From Clostridiales bacterium (GTDB lineage Bacteria; Bacillota; Clostridia; Lachnospirales; Cellulosilyticaceae), in assembly GCA_019418225.1 (NCBI GenBank), contig DYCF01000047.1, forward strand, positions 1-36,316: DNA of 36,316 nt, in the 5' to 3' direction. The notes beneath the pieces were generated by a model, which worked only from the letters and a program-made list of their open reading frames with translations, was not told where the DNA came from and searched no databases. Positions 8,161-15,342 of the stretch are shown piece after piece. The number at the start of each line of letters is the position of its first letter. Position 1 is the stretch's first letter. The translations under genes were made by a program, and so were the position numbers.

Positions 8161-9573
8161 TTAATTCGCCAACTCTCCAATTAAGTAATGTGTTTTATTA
8201 GCTACAATTTTAACTTGTACATACTGACCAAGAAGCTCTTTTGATGCAGGTGTATTTACTAAAAGCCCTGTTTCAGTACGTCCACTTAAAACATTTTCAT
8301 TATGCTTACTTACTTCTTCAAAGAGAACTTCTACAGTTTGTCCTACATACTTTTCAAGTGTAGCAAGACTCTGTGCATTTACAATCTCTAAAAGACGATT
8401 GAAACGTTCCTTAGAAACTTCTTCAGGTACTTGCTCCTCCATAGTTGCCGCTGGTGTTCCAGTACGTTTTGAATAAACGAATGTAAAGGCACTTGCATAA
8501 TGTACTTCTTTAACAACATCTAGTGTATCCTGGAAATCTTCTTCTGTTTCTCCTGGGAATCCAACGATAAGGTCTGTTGTAAGCTCTACATTTGGCACTG
8601 CTGCTTTAAGTTTACGTACAAGTTCTAAATAACCTTCTTTTGTATAATGACGATTCATTTTTTTAAGAATGCGGCTACTTCCTGATTGGACTGGTAAATG
8701 AACACTGTTACATACTTTATCACAACTTGCAATAACATCAATTAATTCATCACTTAAATCTTTTGGATGTGAAGTCATAAAGCGAATACGTTTAAGACCT
8801 TCAATTTCATTAATTTCCTTTAAAAGTTGTGCAAAACTCATTGGATTTTCAAGGTTTTTACCATATGAGTTAACATTTTGGCCTAGAAGCATAACTTCAG
8901 ATACACCCTCTGAAACGAGCCCTTTAATTTCAGCAATAATATCATTTGCTTCACGGCTACGTTCACGACCACGTACATAAGGTACAATACAGTAAGTACA
9001 GAAGTTATTACAACCATACATAATATTAACGCATGCTTTAAAATCAAATTTTCTTGTGTCTGGTAAATCTTCTACGATATCTTGATAAGAATCCCAAATA
9101 TCAATAACACTTTCCTGTGTTTCAAGACGAGTTTGTAAAAGCTCTGGAAGCTTATAAATATTATAAGTTCCAAAGATAATATCAATGAACTTAAAGTTTT
9201 TCTTTAAATTTTCAAGCACAACATCTTGTTGCATCATGCAACCGCAAAGTGCAATCATAAGATTTGGATTTTTACGTTTAACGCCTACTAAAGAACCTAA
9301 ACGACCATAGATTTTAAGTTCTGCATTTTCACGTACACAACATGTGTTATAAAGAATAAAATCAGCTTCTTTTTCATTTTCTGTTTTAGTATACCCAATT
9401 TGTTGCAGCATACCTTCAATTTTTTCAGAATCTCTAGCATTCATTTGACATCCAAATGTTGCAAGGCAATATTTAAGTCCTTTGCCTTTGATACGTTGGG
9501 CTAATATATTAATAATCTCATTTTGACGTTTAGCTTCTGCTGTTGAGACTTTAACTTCTTTTCTTTCGCTCAT
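8161..9573 (-). CDS. miaB: tRNA-2-methylthio-N6-dimethylallyladenosine synthase MiaB
   Basis: MiaB is a radical-SAM methylthiotransferase that converts i6A37 to ms2i6A37 in tRNA. The N-terminal cluster cysteines are in TFGCQMNARD (C42), NTCCVRENAE (C78/C79) and LCGCM (C110/C112). The radical-SAM cluster is CNNFCTYC (C188, C192, C195). A C-terminal TRAM-like domain follows (about 400-470), with LSGRTETG and LIGEL. AGGAGG seven bases before the ATG supports the start. It is the first gene of the miaB-mutS-mutL-miaA-hfq operon and has a promoter at 9619-9647. The length of 470 matches the family. Confidence 0.97.
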   Translation of the reverse strand: MSERKEVKVSTAEAKRQNEIINILAQRIKGKGLKYCLATFGCQMNARDSEKIEGMLQQIGYTKTENEKEADFILYNTCCVRENAELKIYGRLGSLVGVKRKNPNLMIALCGCMMQQDVVLENLKKNFKFIDIIFGTYNIYKLPELLQTRLETQESVIDIWDSYQDIVEDLPDTRKFDFKACVNIMYGCNNFCTYCIVPYVRGRERSREANDIIAEIKGLVSEGVSEVMLLGQNVNSYGKNLENPMSFAQLLKEINEIEGLKRIRFMTSHPKDLSDELIDVIASCDKVCNSVHLPVQSGSSRILKKMNRHYTKEGYLELVRKLKAAVPNVELTTDLIVGFPGETEEDFQDTLDVVKEVHYASAFTFVYSKRTGTPAATMEEQVPEEVSKERFNRLLEIVNAQSLATLEKYVGQTVEVLFEEVSKHNENVLSGRTETGLLVNTPASKELLGQYVQVKIVANKTHYLIGELAN

Positions 9574-9618
9574 GATGAATCCTCCTAGCGCTTATTTTGT
9601 TAATACAATATCCTTTTT

Positions 9619-9647
9619 ATTTTACATGAAATAAGGTGGATTTTCAA
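9619..9647 (-). promoter_or_regulatory. Promoter of the miaB operon
   Basis: On the minus strand TTGAAA (9642-9647), a 17-bp spacer and TAAAAT (9619-9624) form a good SigA promoter. The start point would be about 40 bp before the miaB ATG. Confidence 0.7.
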
Positions 9648-9709
9648 TGGATAACCCTACGTCAAACGACTTTTAAAGACAGATTTTATACAAAATTTAC
9701 ATGAAATAA
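9621..9709. repeat. 14-bp direct repeat in the divergent intergenic region
   Basis: TTTACATGAAATAA occurs at 9621-9634 and 9696-9709 in the same orientation, 75 bp apart. The left copy overlaps the miaB -10 and the right copy lies just upstream of the small plus-strand ORF. A shared regulator site for the divergent pair is possible; it could also be chance in AT-rich DNA. Confidence 0.5.
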
Positions 9710-9753
9710 TCTTTGTAAAATGGTTTACACTATTCTTGAAGGAGCTGATATAA

Positions 9754-9912
9754 ATGGCAAAAGATAGTCAAATCGACCCAAAGGGTGTACGTATGAAAAA
9801 ATGTAACTATCAAACTCCACTAACTTCTGAAGAAGCTAAAAATTCCAATCGTACGCACAAAAAACAATCTCTCCCTACCGAAGGTTTCCAAAATCCTAAT
9901 CGAAACTATTAA
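9754..9912 (+). CDS. Small uncharacterised protein, 52 residues
   Basis: The ORF runs from ATG (MAKDSQIDPKGVRMKKCNYQ) to a stop after NPNRNY. AAGGAG lies nine bases upstream, and the bidirectional terminator at 9970-10005 follows, so it looks like a complete small gene. The protein is polar and rich in Lys, Asn, Ser and Thr, has no membrane segment, and has one cysteine. I do not recognise the family. The composition would suit a small spore or nucleoid-associated protein, but that is a guess. No good SigA promoter is visible; GAAATA then TACACTA about 16 bp apart vaguely resembles a forespore (SigG-like) promoter. Confidence 0.6.
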   Translation: MAKDSQIDPKGVRMKKCNYQTPLTSEEAKNSNRTHKKQSLPTEGFQNPNRNY

Positions 9913-9969
9913 TCTTTCTTTCCTTCATCAAATAGGAAATAGTAGTAACTTATTTCTTATTTTCACAAA

Positions 9970-10005
9970 AAAAGAAGGAGTATGCAAGGTAATACTCCTT
10001 CTTTT
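9970..10005. terminator. Bidirectional terminator between convergent genes
   Basis: Arms 9970-9983 and 9992-10005 (AAAAGAAGGAGTAT and complement, loop of 8) form a 14-bp stem. T-rich runs follow on both strands. It serves the small ORF on the plus strand and the amidase gene on the minus strand. Confidence 0.85.
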
Positions 10006-10022
10006 CATATCAACTTAGCTTA

Positions 10023-10700
10023 TTATTTAACTTGAATAATAGGTGTCTTAGTTGTCAAGTCATACCCAATAGAAATATGTGAATCCTCTAAATCACGAAG
10101 TTTAACATAGTTTTGTCCATTATATAAAATTCTTTTTACTTCTTTTAGCGTACCGTTTAAGTTAATAGTTATTGTTGTTATAAGACTACTCGCATCCATG
10201 ACAAGTTGATTATAAACATCTAGCACATCTTTTTTAAGCTGTTTCCAAGCCGTAATATTCTTTACATAATATAAAGGACACATTTTACCTGTAACATCAT
10301 AGTGTCTTATTACATCCATCTCAGGATTTAATTTATAGCGATAGCAAAGATCTGCACATAGTGCAATAAGGCTTTTATAAGTAAGATCATTAAATTTCCC
10401 ATCCCAATCCGGATGACAGTTTTCAATCCCAATACTATAGTTATTAGCACTATTAGCATGATAGGCAACTTCATCTTCTGGGATACACTGAATAATTTCA
10501 CCTTCTAGTCCTACAATATAATGACTGCTCGCATAAACTTTATTTGCACCAGCTTTAAGTCCTTCAAAATAGTTTCTATTATTTATAGCGGTAGAACCTG
10601 CATTACCTACCCAATGGACAACAATCTTTTTAATAGTGCCAATAGCTATTTGGGGACGACTATACTGATTAGGTGTTAAGAGCATCTTCTGAACATTCAT
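10023..10700 (-). CDS. N-acetylmuramoyl-L-alanine amidase (Amidase_2 type)
   Basis: The protein has 225 residues. Residues about 20-150 form an Amidase_2/PGRP-type zinc amidase that cuts the bond between muramic acid and L-alanine in peptidoglycan. Predicted zinc ligands are H29 (VVHWVG), H133 (RHYDVTGK) and C141 (MCPLYY); E93 in IGIENC is a likely active-site residue. Residues about 172-225 (IT-INLNGTLKEVKRILYNGQNY then VKLRDLED) resemble the copper-amine-oxidase N-terminal-like domain often attached to cell-wall enzymes. There is no signal peptide, as in phage endolysins and some mother-cell lytic enzymes, so export would need lysis or a holin. No other phage genes are present nearby. It ends at the terminator at 9970-10005. 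Confidence 0.85.
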   Translation of the reverse strand: MNVQKMLLTPNQYSRPQIAIGTIKKIVVHWVGNAGSTAINNRNYFEGLKAGANKVYASSHYIVGLEGEIIQCIPEDEVAYHANSANNYSIGIENCHPDWDGKFNDLTYKSLIALCADLCYRYKLNPEMDVIRHYDVTGKMCPLYYVKNITAWKQLKKDVLDVYNQLVMDASSLITTITINLNGTLKEVKRILYNGQNYVKLRDLEDSHISIGYDLTTKTPIIQVK

Positions 10701-10777
10701 ATTTACCCTCCTCTATTTATATGACTCGTTATACTATATGTCCCCATCTTACAAATTGTCCCTCGCTAAAACGAATA

Positions 10778-11671
10778 TTAAATATTTTTTTGCATAATTT
10801 GATATGGTAAATAAGTACCATCTGGGTAAACCTTACCAGACGGTATGAAATTATTTTTAAGATAAGCTTTTACTAAAATAGCCCTTGAAGCATACTTTTC
10901 CAAGCCCAGTTCTCCTTGAATTCTAGAGATAGGTAAATACCTTTTACCACTTAAATAGGATGATAATACCTTTGAAAATTCTTCAAGACCATTTAGAAGA
11001 ACTTCTTCAAGACCTCTATGCAAAGGTGCAATATTCATCTGTACTACATAAAGTATTCCCTTTTCGTATTTAAATTCTAAATAACTCTCTGGTGCAACTT
11101 GTATTGTCGTATCACTTGTAAATAAATAAAGCTTACCATGATTTTGTTCTGGAAGATTTTTTAAAAAATTCGTCATTTCACTACAAAGGACCATTATACG
11201 TTCTGAGTCTTCTAATGTTCTTAAAAAATAATGGGCATAAGTAAGTTGTGGTGTGTTATGTTCATAAAAATATTGAAGTTGAAAACATAGACTTAATAGC
11301 TTATTATATTGGTTAATTGCCTGACGTAAATCTTCTTTTAAATTTTCATTCAACCGCGTTTTATACCAAAATGCACCTGCACAGGTATCTGGTGTAAGGG
11401 TACATTTTTCTTGTGTACTTGACTTGTTAGTTGGTTTTATACTCTCCATTTCAGATGGCAATAAAGCATACCTATCTAGATATGTTCCTTCAATTTTTAA
11501 AAGATCTACAAAATTACTACGTTGTAAGGATTGTTTTAAACGTGTTTCTTTCTTTTCAAGAATAGATAAATAATTTCTCATCTTTTGTATTTCGCTATCT
11601 AAAATTTCAAGCTGCCCAAGATAACATTGCCCTTTAACCTTTTGAGACCAACATCCCCACTTGCCATTCAT
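10778..11671 (-). CDS. Uncharacterised 297-residue protein
   Basis: I do not recognise this protein. GGGGG lies seven bases before the ATG, which supports the start. The N-terminus has cysteines (C7, C16) and then a probable coiled coil, about residues 18-52 (ILDSEIQKMRNYLSILEKKE). A second helical stretch lies around 105-175, and a mixed alpha/beta segment around 180-240 (KLYLFTSDTTIQVAPESYLE). The end (SRIQGELGLEKYASRAILVK, then FIPSGKVYPDGTYLPY) could be a small winged-helix-like domain. There is no signal peptide or membrane segment. It stands alone between the amidase gene (77 bp downstream) and the dut terminator. Codon use looks like its neighbours. Confidence 0.75.
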   Translation of the reverse strand: MNGKWGCWSQKVKGQCYLGQLEILDSEIQKMRNYLSILEKKETRLKQSLQRSNFVDLLKIEGTYLDRYALLPSEMESIKPTNKSSTQEKCTLTPDTCAGAFWYKTRLNENLKEDLRQAINQYNKLLSLCFQLQYFYEHNTPQLTYAHYFLRTLEDSERIMVLCSEMTNFLKNLPEQNHGKLYLFTSDTTIQVAPESYLEFKYEKGILYVVQMNIAPLHRGLEEVLLNGLEEFSKVLSSYLSGKRYLPISRIQGELGLEKYASRAILVKAYLKNNFIPSGKVYPDGTYLPYQIMQKNI

Positions 11672-11763
11672 GTGTATTCCCCCTATTCAAGGAAAAACAG
11701 TGTCGTTATATATAGTATATACTTTAAAGCTTGTTATAATGCGCTATAAAAAAACTAGTAGAA

Positions 11764-11794
11764 CAAAAAAAGATGCCCATCAAAATTGGGCACC
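11764..11794 (-). terminator. Terminator of the nrdD-nrdG-dut operon
   Basis: Arms 11772-11779 and 11787-11794 (GATGCCCA with TGGGCACC, one G-T pair, loop of 7) are followed on the minus strand by a run of T. It lies six bases beyond the dut stop. Confidence 0.9.
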
Positions 11795-11800
11795 TTATAA

Positions 11801-12301
11801 TTACTTTCCTGAAGAACCTAAACGTCCTGTACCACGTTCTGATTCAAATTTCAAAAGCTCTTCATAGCTAATTTCTGATGTTACCATTTTAGGTACTTCT
11901 ACTAAAATACACTGAGCAATAGCCTTTTCGTAAGGATAAATAATGCTATTGTCTGCAAACTTATTTTCTTCTAAAGCAGTCGCTTTACAGATTACAAGCG
12001 GTGCTTCATTAAGATTTGTAAGGGGTACTAACCATTCGCCACGGTAGCCAGAATCAATCACACCTGCACGTTGTCCTATCCCTTTTGCTCCTGTTGAACC
12101 ACGTTCCTTTAAAATTGCCACATAGTCACTTGAAAAAGCTGATGCTAATCCTGTTGGAATCATTTTAGTTTCATGTGGTGCAAGAACAATATAGTCTTCT
12201 GCAAAACATGCGTAAATATCAAACGCACCATCTTCCATACGTTTACTTGGAATAATTGCAGTATCTTTCATTTTAGCAAAATAAATAGTTTGAGAATTCA
12301 T
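11801..12301 (-). CDS. dut: dUTP diphosphatase (trimeric dUTPase)
   Basis: It hydrolyses dUTP to dUMP and PPi, keeping uracil out of DNA and feeding thymidylate synthesis. All five trimeric dUTPase motifs are visible: GAFDIYA (about 26-32), LKERGSTGAKG (about 65-75), GVIDSGYRGEW (about 80-90), KAIAQCILV (about 125-133) and the C-terminal RGTGRLGSSGK arm. Motif 5 has Leu where Phe usually stacks on the uracil (RGTGR-LGS rather than GFGS). AAGGAG precedes the ATG. The gene is 23 bp behind nrdG and no terminator separates them, so it is the third gene of the nrd operon. Confidence 0.93.
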   Translation of the reverse strand: MNSQTIYFAKMKDTAIIPSKRMEDGAFDIYACFAEDYIVLAPHETKMIPTGLASAFSSDYVAILKERGSTGAKGIGQRAGVIDSGYRGEWLVPLTNLNEAPLVICKATALEENKFADNSIIYPYEKAIAQCILVEVPKMVTSEISYEELLKFESERGTGRLGSSGK

Positions 12302-12324
12302 AAGTCTGCTCCTTAAATGTAAAA

Positions 12325-12825
12325 TTATAATTTTTCTTCAATGACATTTTTAGCATCTAAGGAAGCTTGTACATTGATAATGCGCTGATTACTACTCCCC
12401 CTAAACTTAAGGCAAATATCCTTGAGCGATTCAATAAAAGGACCATCCACTAAAACATCACACTGCTCTAATAATGCTAGTTTTTTGGAATCTTCTATGA
12501 TTTGCTCAAAGGTATAGCCAGAGTAAATCCATATGGTATGATTTGTCTCTTGCTTAATACGCTTTAATAAATGTAAAAGGGAATCATCCATAGTCTGCTC
12601 CATAGGTTCCCCACCTAAAATAGTCACGCCGTGAACATTTTCATTTTTTACATAAGTCATAAAACGTTCCTCTTCTTCTTCTCTCCAAGGATTACCCACC
12701 TTAAAGTCTTGATAAGCTTCATTAAAGCATCCAGGGCATTTATGAGTACATCCTGATACAAATAAAGTTGCTCGAATACCCACGCCATTGGCAATATCAT
12801 ATTGTCGCATCTGTGCATAGTACAT
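12325..12825 (-). CDS. nrdG: Anaerobic ribonucleotide reductase activating enzyme
   Basis: NrdG is the radical-SAM activase that installs the glycyl radical on NrdD. The 166 residues carry the 4Fe-4S motif CTHKCPGC (C26, C30, C33), followed by VTILGGEPM, the typical glycine-rich SAM segment, and DVLVDGPF. GAAGGAAG precedes the ATG. It is 53 bp downstream of nrdD and 23 bp upstream of dut, the usual nrdDG order. Confidence 0.96.
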   Translation of the reverse strand: MYYAQMRQYDIANGVGIRATLFVSGCTHKCPGCFNEAYQDFKVGNPWREEEEERFMTYVKNENVHGVTILGGEPMEQTMDDSLLHLLKRIKQETNHTIWIYSGYTFEQIIEDSKKLALLEQCDVLVDGPFIESLKDICLKFRGSSNQRIINVQASLDAKNVIEEKL

Positions 12826-12878
12826 AACGCTTCCTTCTTTCTGCTATTAATCCTTTATCTTAATATGTGTAACACATT

Positions 12879-14999
12879 CTAGAGGTGTAATACACGACTC
12901 TTAATCTCTTGTGTCTTTCCTTTATTCCAGTAGTTACCGCCTAAATAACCACAAGTACGGCGAATAACATTCATTTTGTTTTGGTCTTTATTATGACATA
13001 CTGGACATTCCCATTCTAAATCATCATTTACCATAATTTCTCCTTCAAAGCCACATTCGTGACAACAGTCTGACTTCGTATTAAATTCAGCATACTGAAT
13101 GTTATGATAAATATAAGTCACAAGCTGTCTTAAAGCTTCGAGATTATGATTCATATTTGGAATCTCAATGTATGAAATACATCCACCTGTTGAAATAGGC
13201 TGGAACTGACTTTCAAATTTAAGCTTAGAAAATGCATCTATCGATTCTCTAACATCTACATGATAGCTATTTGTATAGTACCCCTTATCTGTAACATCTT
13301 CAATCTCACCAAACTTAGCCTTGTCAATTTTTGCAAAGCGGTAACATAGCGATTCAGCTGGACTACCATATAAACCAAAGCCTAGACCAGTTTCTTTTTT
13401 CCAACGTTTTGTTGTGTCATCTAATTTGTGCATTACCTTAAGCGCAAATGCCTCACCTTCTGGTTGTACATGAGAAACACCTTTCATAAGTTTAGTGAGC
13501 TCATAAAGTCCAATATAACCTAATGAAATAGTTGAATAGCCATCCATTAAAAGAGGGTCAATGACTGCACCTTGTGGCAATCTTGCAATTGCACCATGTT
13601 GCCAGTGAATTGGTGATTCATCAGAAAGTGTTCCCTTTAAAGCATTATGGCGACACATTAACGCTTCAAAACAAAGGTCTAAGCGGTTGTCTAATAATGA
13701 CCAAAATTTCTCTTCATCTCCCTGTGCTATAATACCAATCTGCGGTAAGTTTAAACTTACAACTCCTTGATTAAATCTGCCTTCAAATTTATACTGACCA
13801 TTTTCATCTTTCCATGGTGATAGGAAGCTTCTGCAGCCCATACAAGAGAAAACATTTCCTTCATAAATCTTCTTCATCTCTTTTGCAGAAATATAATCTG
13901 GATAAAGGCGTTTTGCACTACATTTAACAGCTTGTTCTGTAATGTAATCATATTTTCCACCTTCTAAGCAATTATGTTCATGAAGTACATAAATGAGTTT
14001 TGGGAAAGTAGGTGTTGTAAAAATACCTTTCTCATTCTTAATACCTTGTAAACGTTGCTTTAAGATTTCTTCTACAATACTTGCAACTTCTTCTACGTAT
14101 TCATCATCTTCTTCGATATTTAAAAATAATGTTACAAATGGGCTTTGACCATTTGTAGTCATAAGTGTATTAATTTGATACTGAATTGTTTGAACCCCTG
14201 ATTCAAGCTCACGATGTAAAAGACGTTCTACTACTTCTTCTAATTCCTTAGCATCGCTTATCGTATCACATAACATTGCACGATACTTTTCTTTACTACG
14301 TCTGAGATATTTTCCTAAATGACGAATATCTACTGATTGGCCACCATATTGACTACTTGCAACTTGTGCTATAATTTGTGTCATAACGGTACAAGCCACT
14401 TGGAAGCTTTTTGGACTTTCAATCATACGTTGATTAATAACTGTACCATTATCAAGCATATCTTGAATATTAATTAAGCAACAATTAAAAATTGATTGCA
14501 TGAAATAATCCATGTCATGGAAATGAAGAATTCCTTCATCATGAGCTTGTACAATACGTGCTGGCAGTTTTTTACGTCTTGAAATATCCTTTGATACCTC
14601 ACCAGCAATAAGGTCTCTTTGTGTAGAGGCCATCATAGCATTTTTGTTAGAATTTTCATTCATAACTTCTTCATTTGTCATATCGATAAGACCTAAAATA
14701 CTATGATCAGTTGTATTTGTTTCGCGTTTAAAAGCCTGAATAGCACGATAGCCTTCGTAGGATTTTGCTGTTAATTCATGCCCGTTTTCAATAAGTTTTA
14801 AGTATACATAAGTCTCAATTTGAAAAATAGTAGGTTCTTTCCCTAACTTTGCAAAATTCGCCTCTATTTCAACTGCTATTTTATGCGCAACATCTTCATC
14901 TAGTACACCACTCCCATATTTCATCGCCTTTATAATGGCATTATAAATTTTGCTTGCATCAAATTGTGCAATGCTTCCATCTCTTTTTATGACTTTCAT
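12879..14999 (-). CDS. nrdD: Anaerobic ribonucleoside-triphosphate reductase
   Basis: NrdD is the oxygen-sensitive class III reductase that makes dNTPs from NTPs in the cytosol. The N-terminal ATP-cone (about 1-95, MKVIKRDGSIAQFDASKIYN) is the allosteric site. The C-terminus has the zinc site CHEC (646-649) and CPVC (665-668), then the glycyl-radical loop RTCGYLGG, with G684 the predicted radical glycine. The 706 residues are typical. It is the first gene of nrdD-nrdG-dut. The leader of about 140 bp between the start and the NrdR boxes at 15142-15188 contains another TTGACA on the minus strand (15077-15082). Confidence 0.97.
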   Translation of the reverse strand: MKVIKRDGSIAQFDASKIYNAIIKAMKYGSGVLDEDVAHKIAVEIEANFAKLGKEPTIFQIETYVYLKLIENGHELTAKSYEGYRAIQAFKRETNTTDHSILGLIDMTNEEVMNENSNKNAMMASTQRDLIAGEVSKDISRRKKLPARIVQAHDEGILHFHDMDYFMQSIFNCCLINIQDMLDNGTVINQRMIESPKSFQVACTVMTQIIAQVASSQYGGQSVDIRHLGKYLRRSKEKYRAMLCDTISDAKELEEVVERLLHRELESGVQTIQYQINTLMTTNGQSPFVTLFLNIEEDDEYVEEVASIVEEILKQRLQGIKNEKGIFTTPTFPKLIYVLHEHNCLEGGKYDYITEQAVKCSAKRLYPDYISAKEMKKIYEGNVFSCMGCRSFLSPWKDENGQYKFEGRFNQGVVSLNLPQIGIIAQGDEEKFWSLLDNRLDLCFEALMCRHNALKGTLSDESPIHWQHGAIARLPQGAVIDPLLMDGYSTISLGYIGLYELTKLMKGVSHVQPEGEAFALKVMHKLDDTTKRWKKETGLGFGLYGSPAESLCYRFAKIDKAKFGEIEDVTDKGYYTNSYHVDVRESIDAFSKLKFESQFQPISTGGCISYIEIPNMNHNLEALRQLVTYIYHNIQYAEFNTKSDCCHECGFEGEIMVNDDLEWECPVCHNKDQNKMNVIRRTCGYLGGNYWNKGKTQEIKSRVLHL

Positions 15000-15122
15000 T
15001 GATCAATCCCATCCCTTATTTATAATGATATTTTGGTTTTGAGGACCCTGTATATTTCACATTTCTTAACATTTTTTGTCAAAATTCTTGGAAATAGATA
15101 CTATTTAATTTTAAATAAATGC

Positions 15123-15151
15123 TTGACAAAAAAATATAAAGAGGCTATATA
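15123..15151 (+). promoter_or_regulatory. Near-consensus plus-strand promoter facing away from nrdD
   Basis: TTGACA (15123-15128), a 17-bp spacer and TATATA (15146-15151) lie on the plus strand. The -10 is inside NrdR box 1. A transcript would start near 15158 and could end at the hairpin at 15283-15312, giving about 155 nt. The only frame there is 26 codons from ATG at 15190 without a ribosome site, so a non-coding RNA, or no real transcript, is more likely. Confidence 0.4.
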
Positions 15152-15188
15152 TTGTACCTCTTTAGTTACAAAACGCTATATCTGTTAT
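15142..15188. promoter_or_regulatory. Tandem NrdR boxes upstream of nrdD
   Basis: Box 1 (15142-15157) contains CTATATATTGT, which matches all 11 core positions of the known NrdR consensus acaCwAtATaTwGTgt. Box 2 (15173-15188) contains CTATATCTGTT and matches 8 of 11. The boxes are 31 bp apart, the spacing known for NrdR pairs (about three helical turns). NrdR represses nrd genes when dATP is high. The nrdD promoter probably overlaps here; TTGTAA then TATAGC on the minus strand is a weak candidate. The nrdR gene itself is not in the window. Confidence 0.75.
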
Positions 15189-15282
15189 ATGTCTAAGACA
15201 TTGTATCATATCTTTTTTTATTTTAATAGTCCTAAATCGACTAAAATATTTTTTAATATAACTTTGTAAAGAAATAAAAATC

Positions 15283-15312
15283 AGCCGATGCCTTATTTAT
15301 AAGGCATCGGCT
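15283..15312. terminator. Terminator of the amidohydrolase gene
   Basis: Arms 15283-15296 and 15299-15312 (AGCCGATGCCTTAT and complement) give a strong stem. On the minus strand it is followed by GATTTTTATTTC and lies about 30 bp after the amidohydrolase stop. On the plus strand ATTTTAAG follows, so it may also stop rightward transcription. Confidence 0.85.
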
Positions 15313-15342
15313 ATTTTAAGATGATATTAAAATTATATAAGT

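Noticed and set aside
8160..8180. Upstream TTG start for mutS
   Set aside because: It would extend into miaB by 20 bases and adds seven residues not typical of MutS; ATG 8159 is better.
15033..15269. 78-codon plus-strand frame in the nrdD upstream region
   Set aside because: Very AT-rich, no ribosome site, crosses the NrdR boxes and promoter elements; unlikely to be coding.
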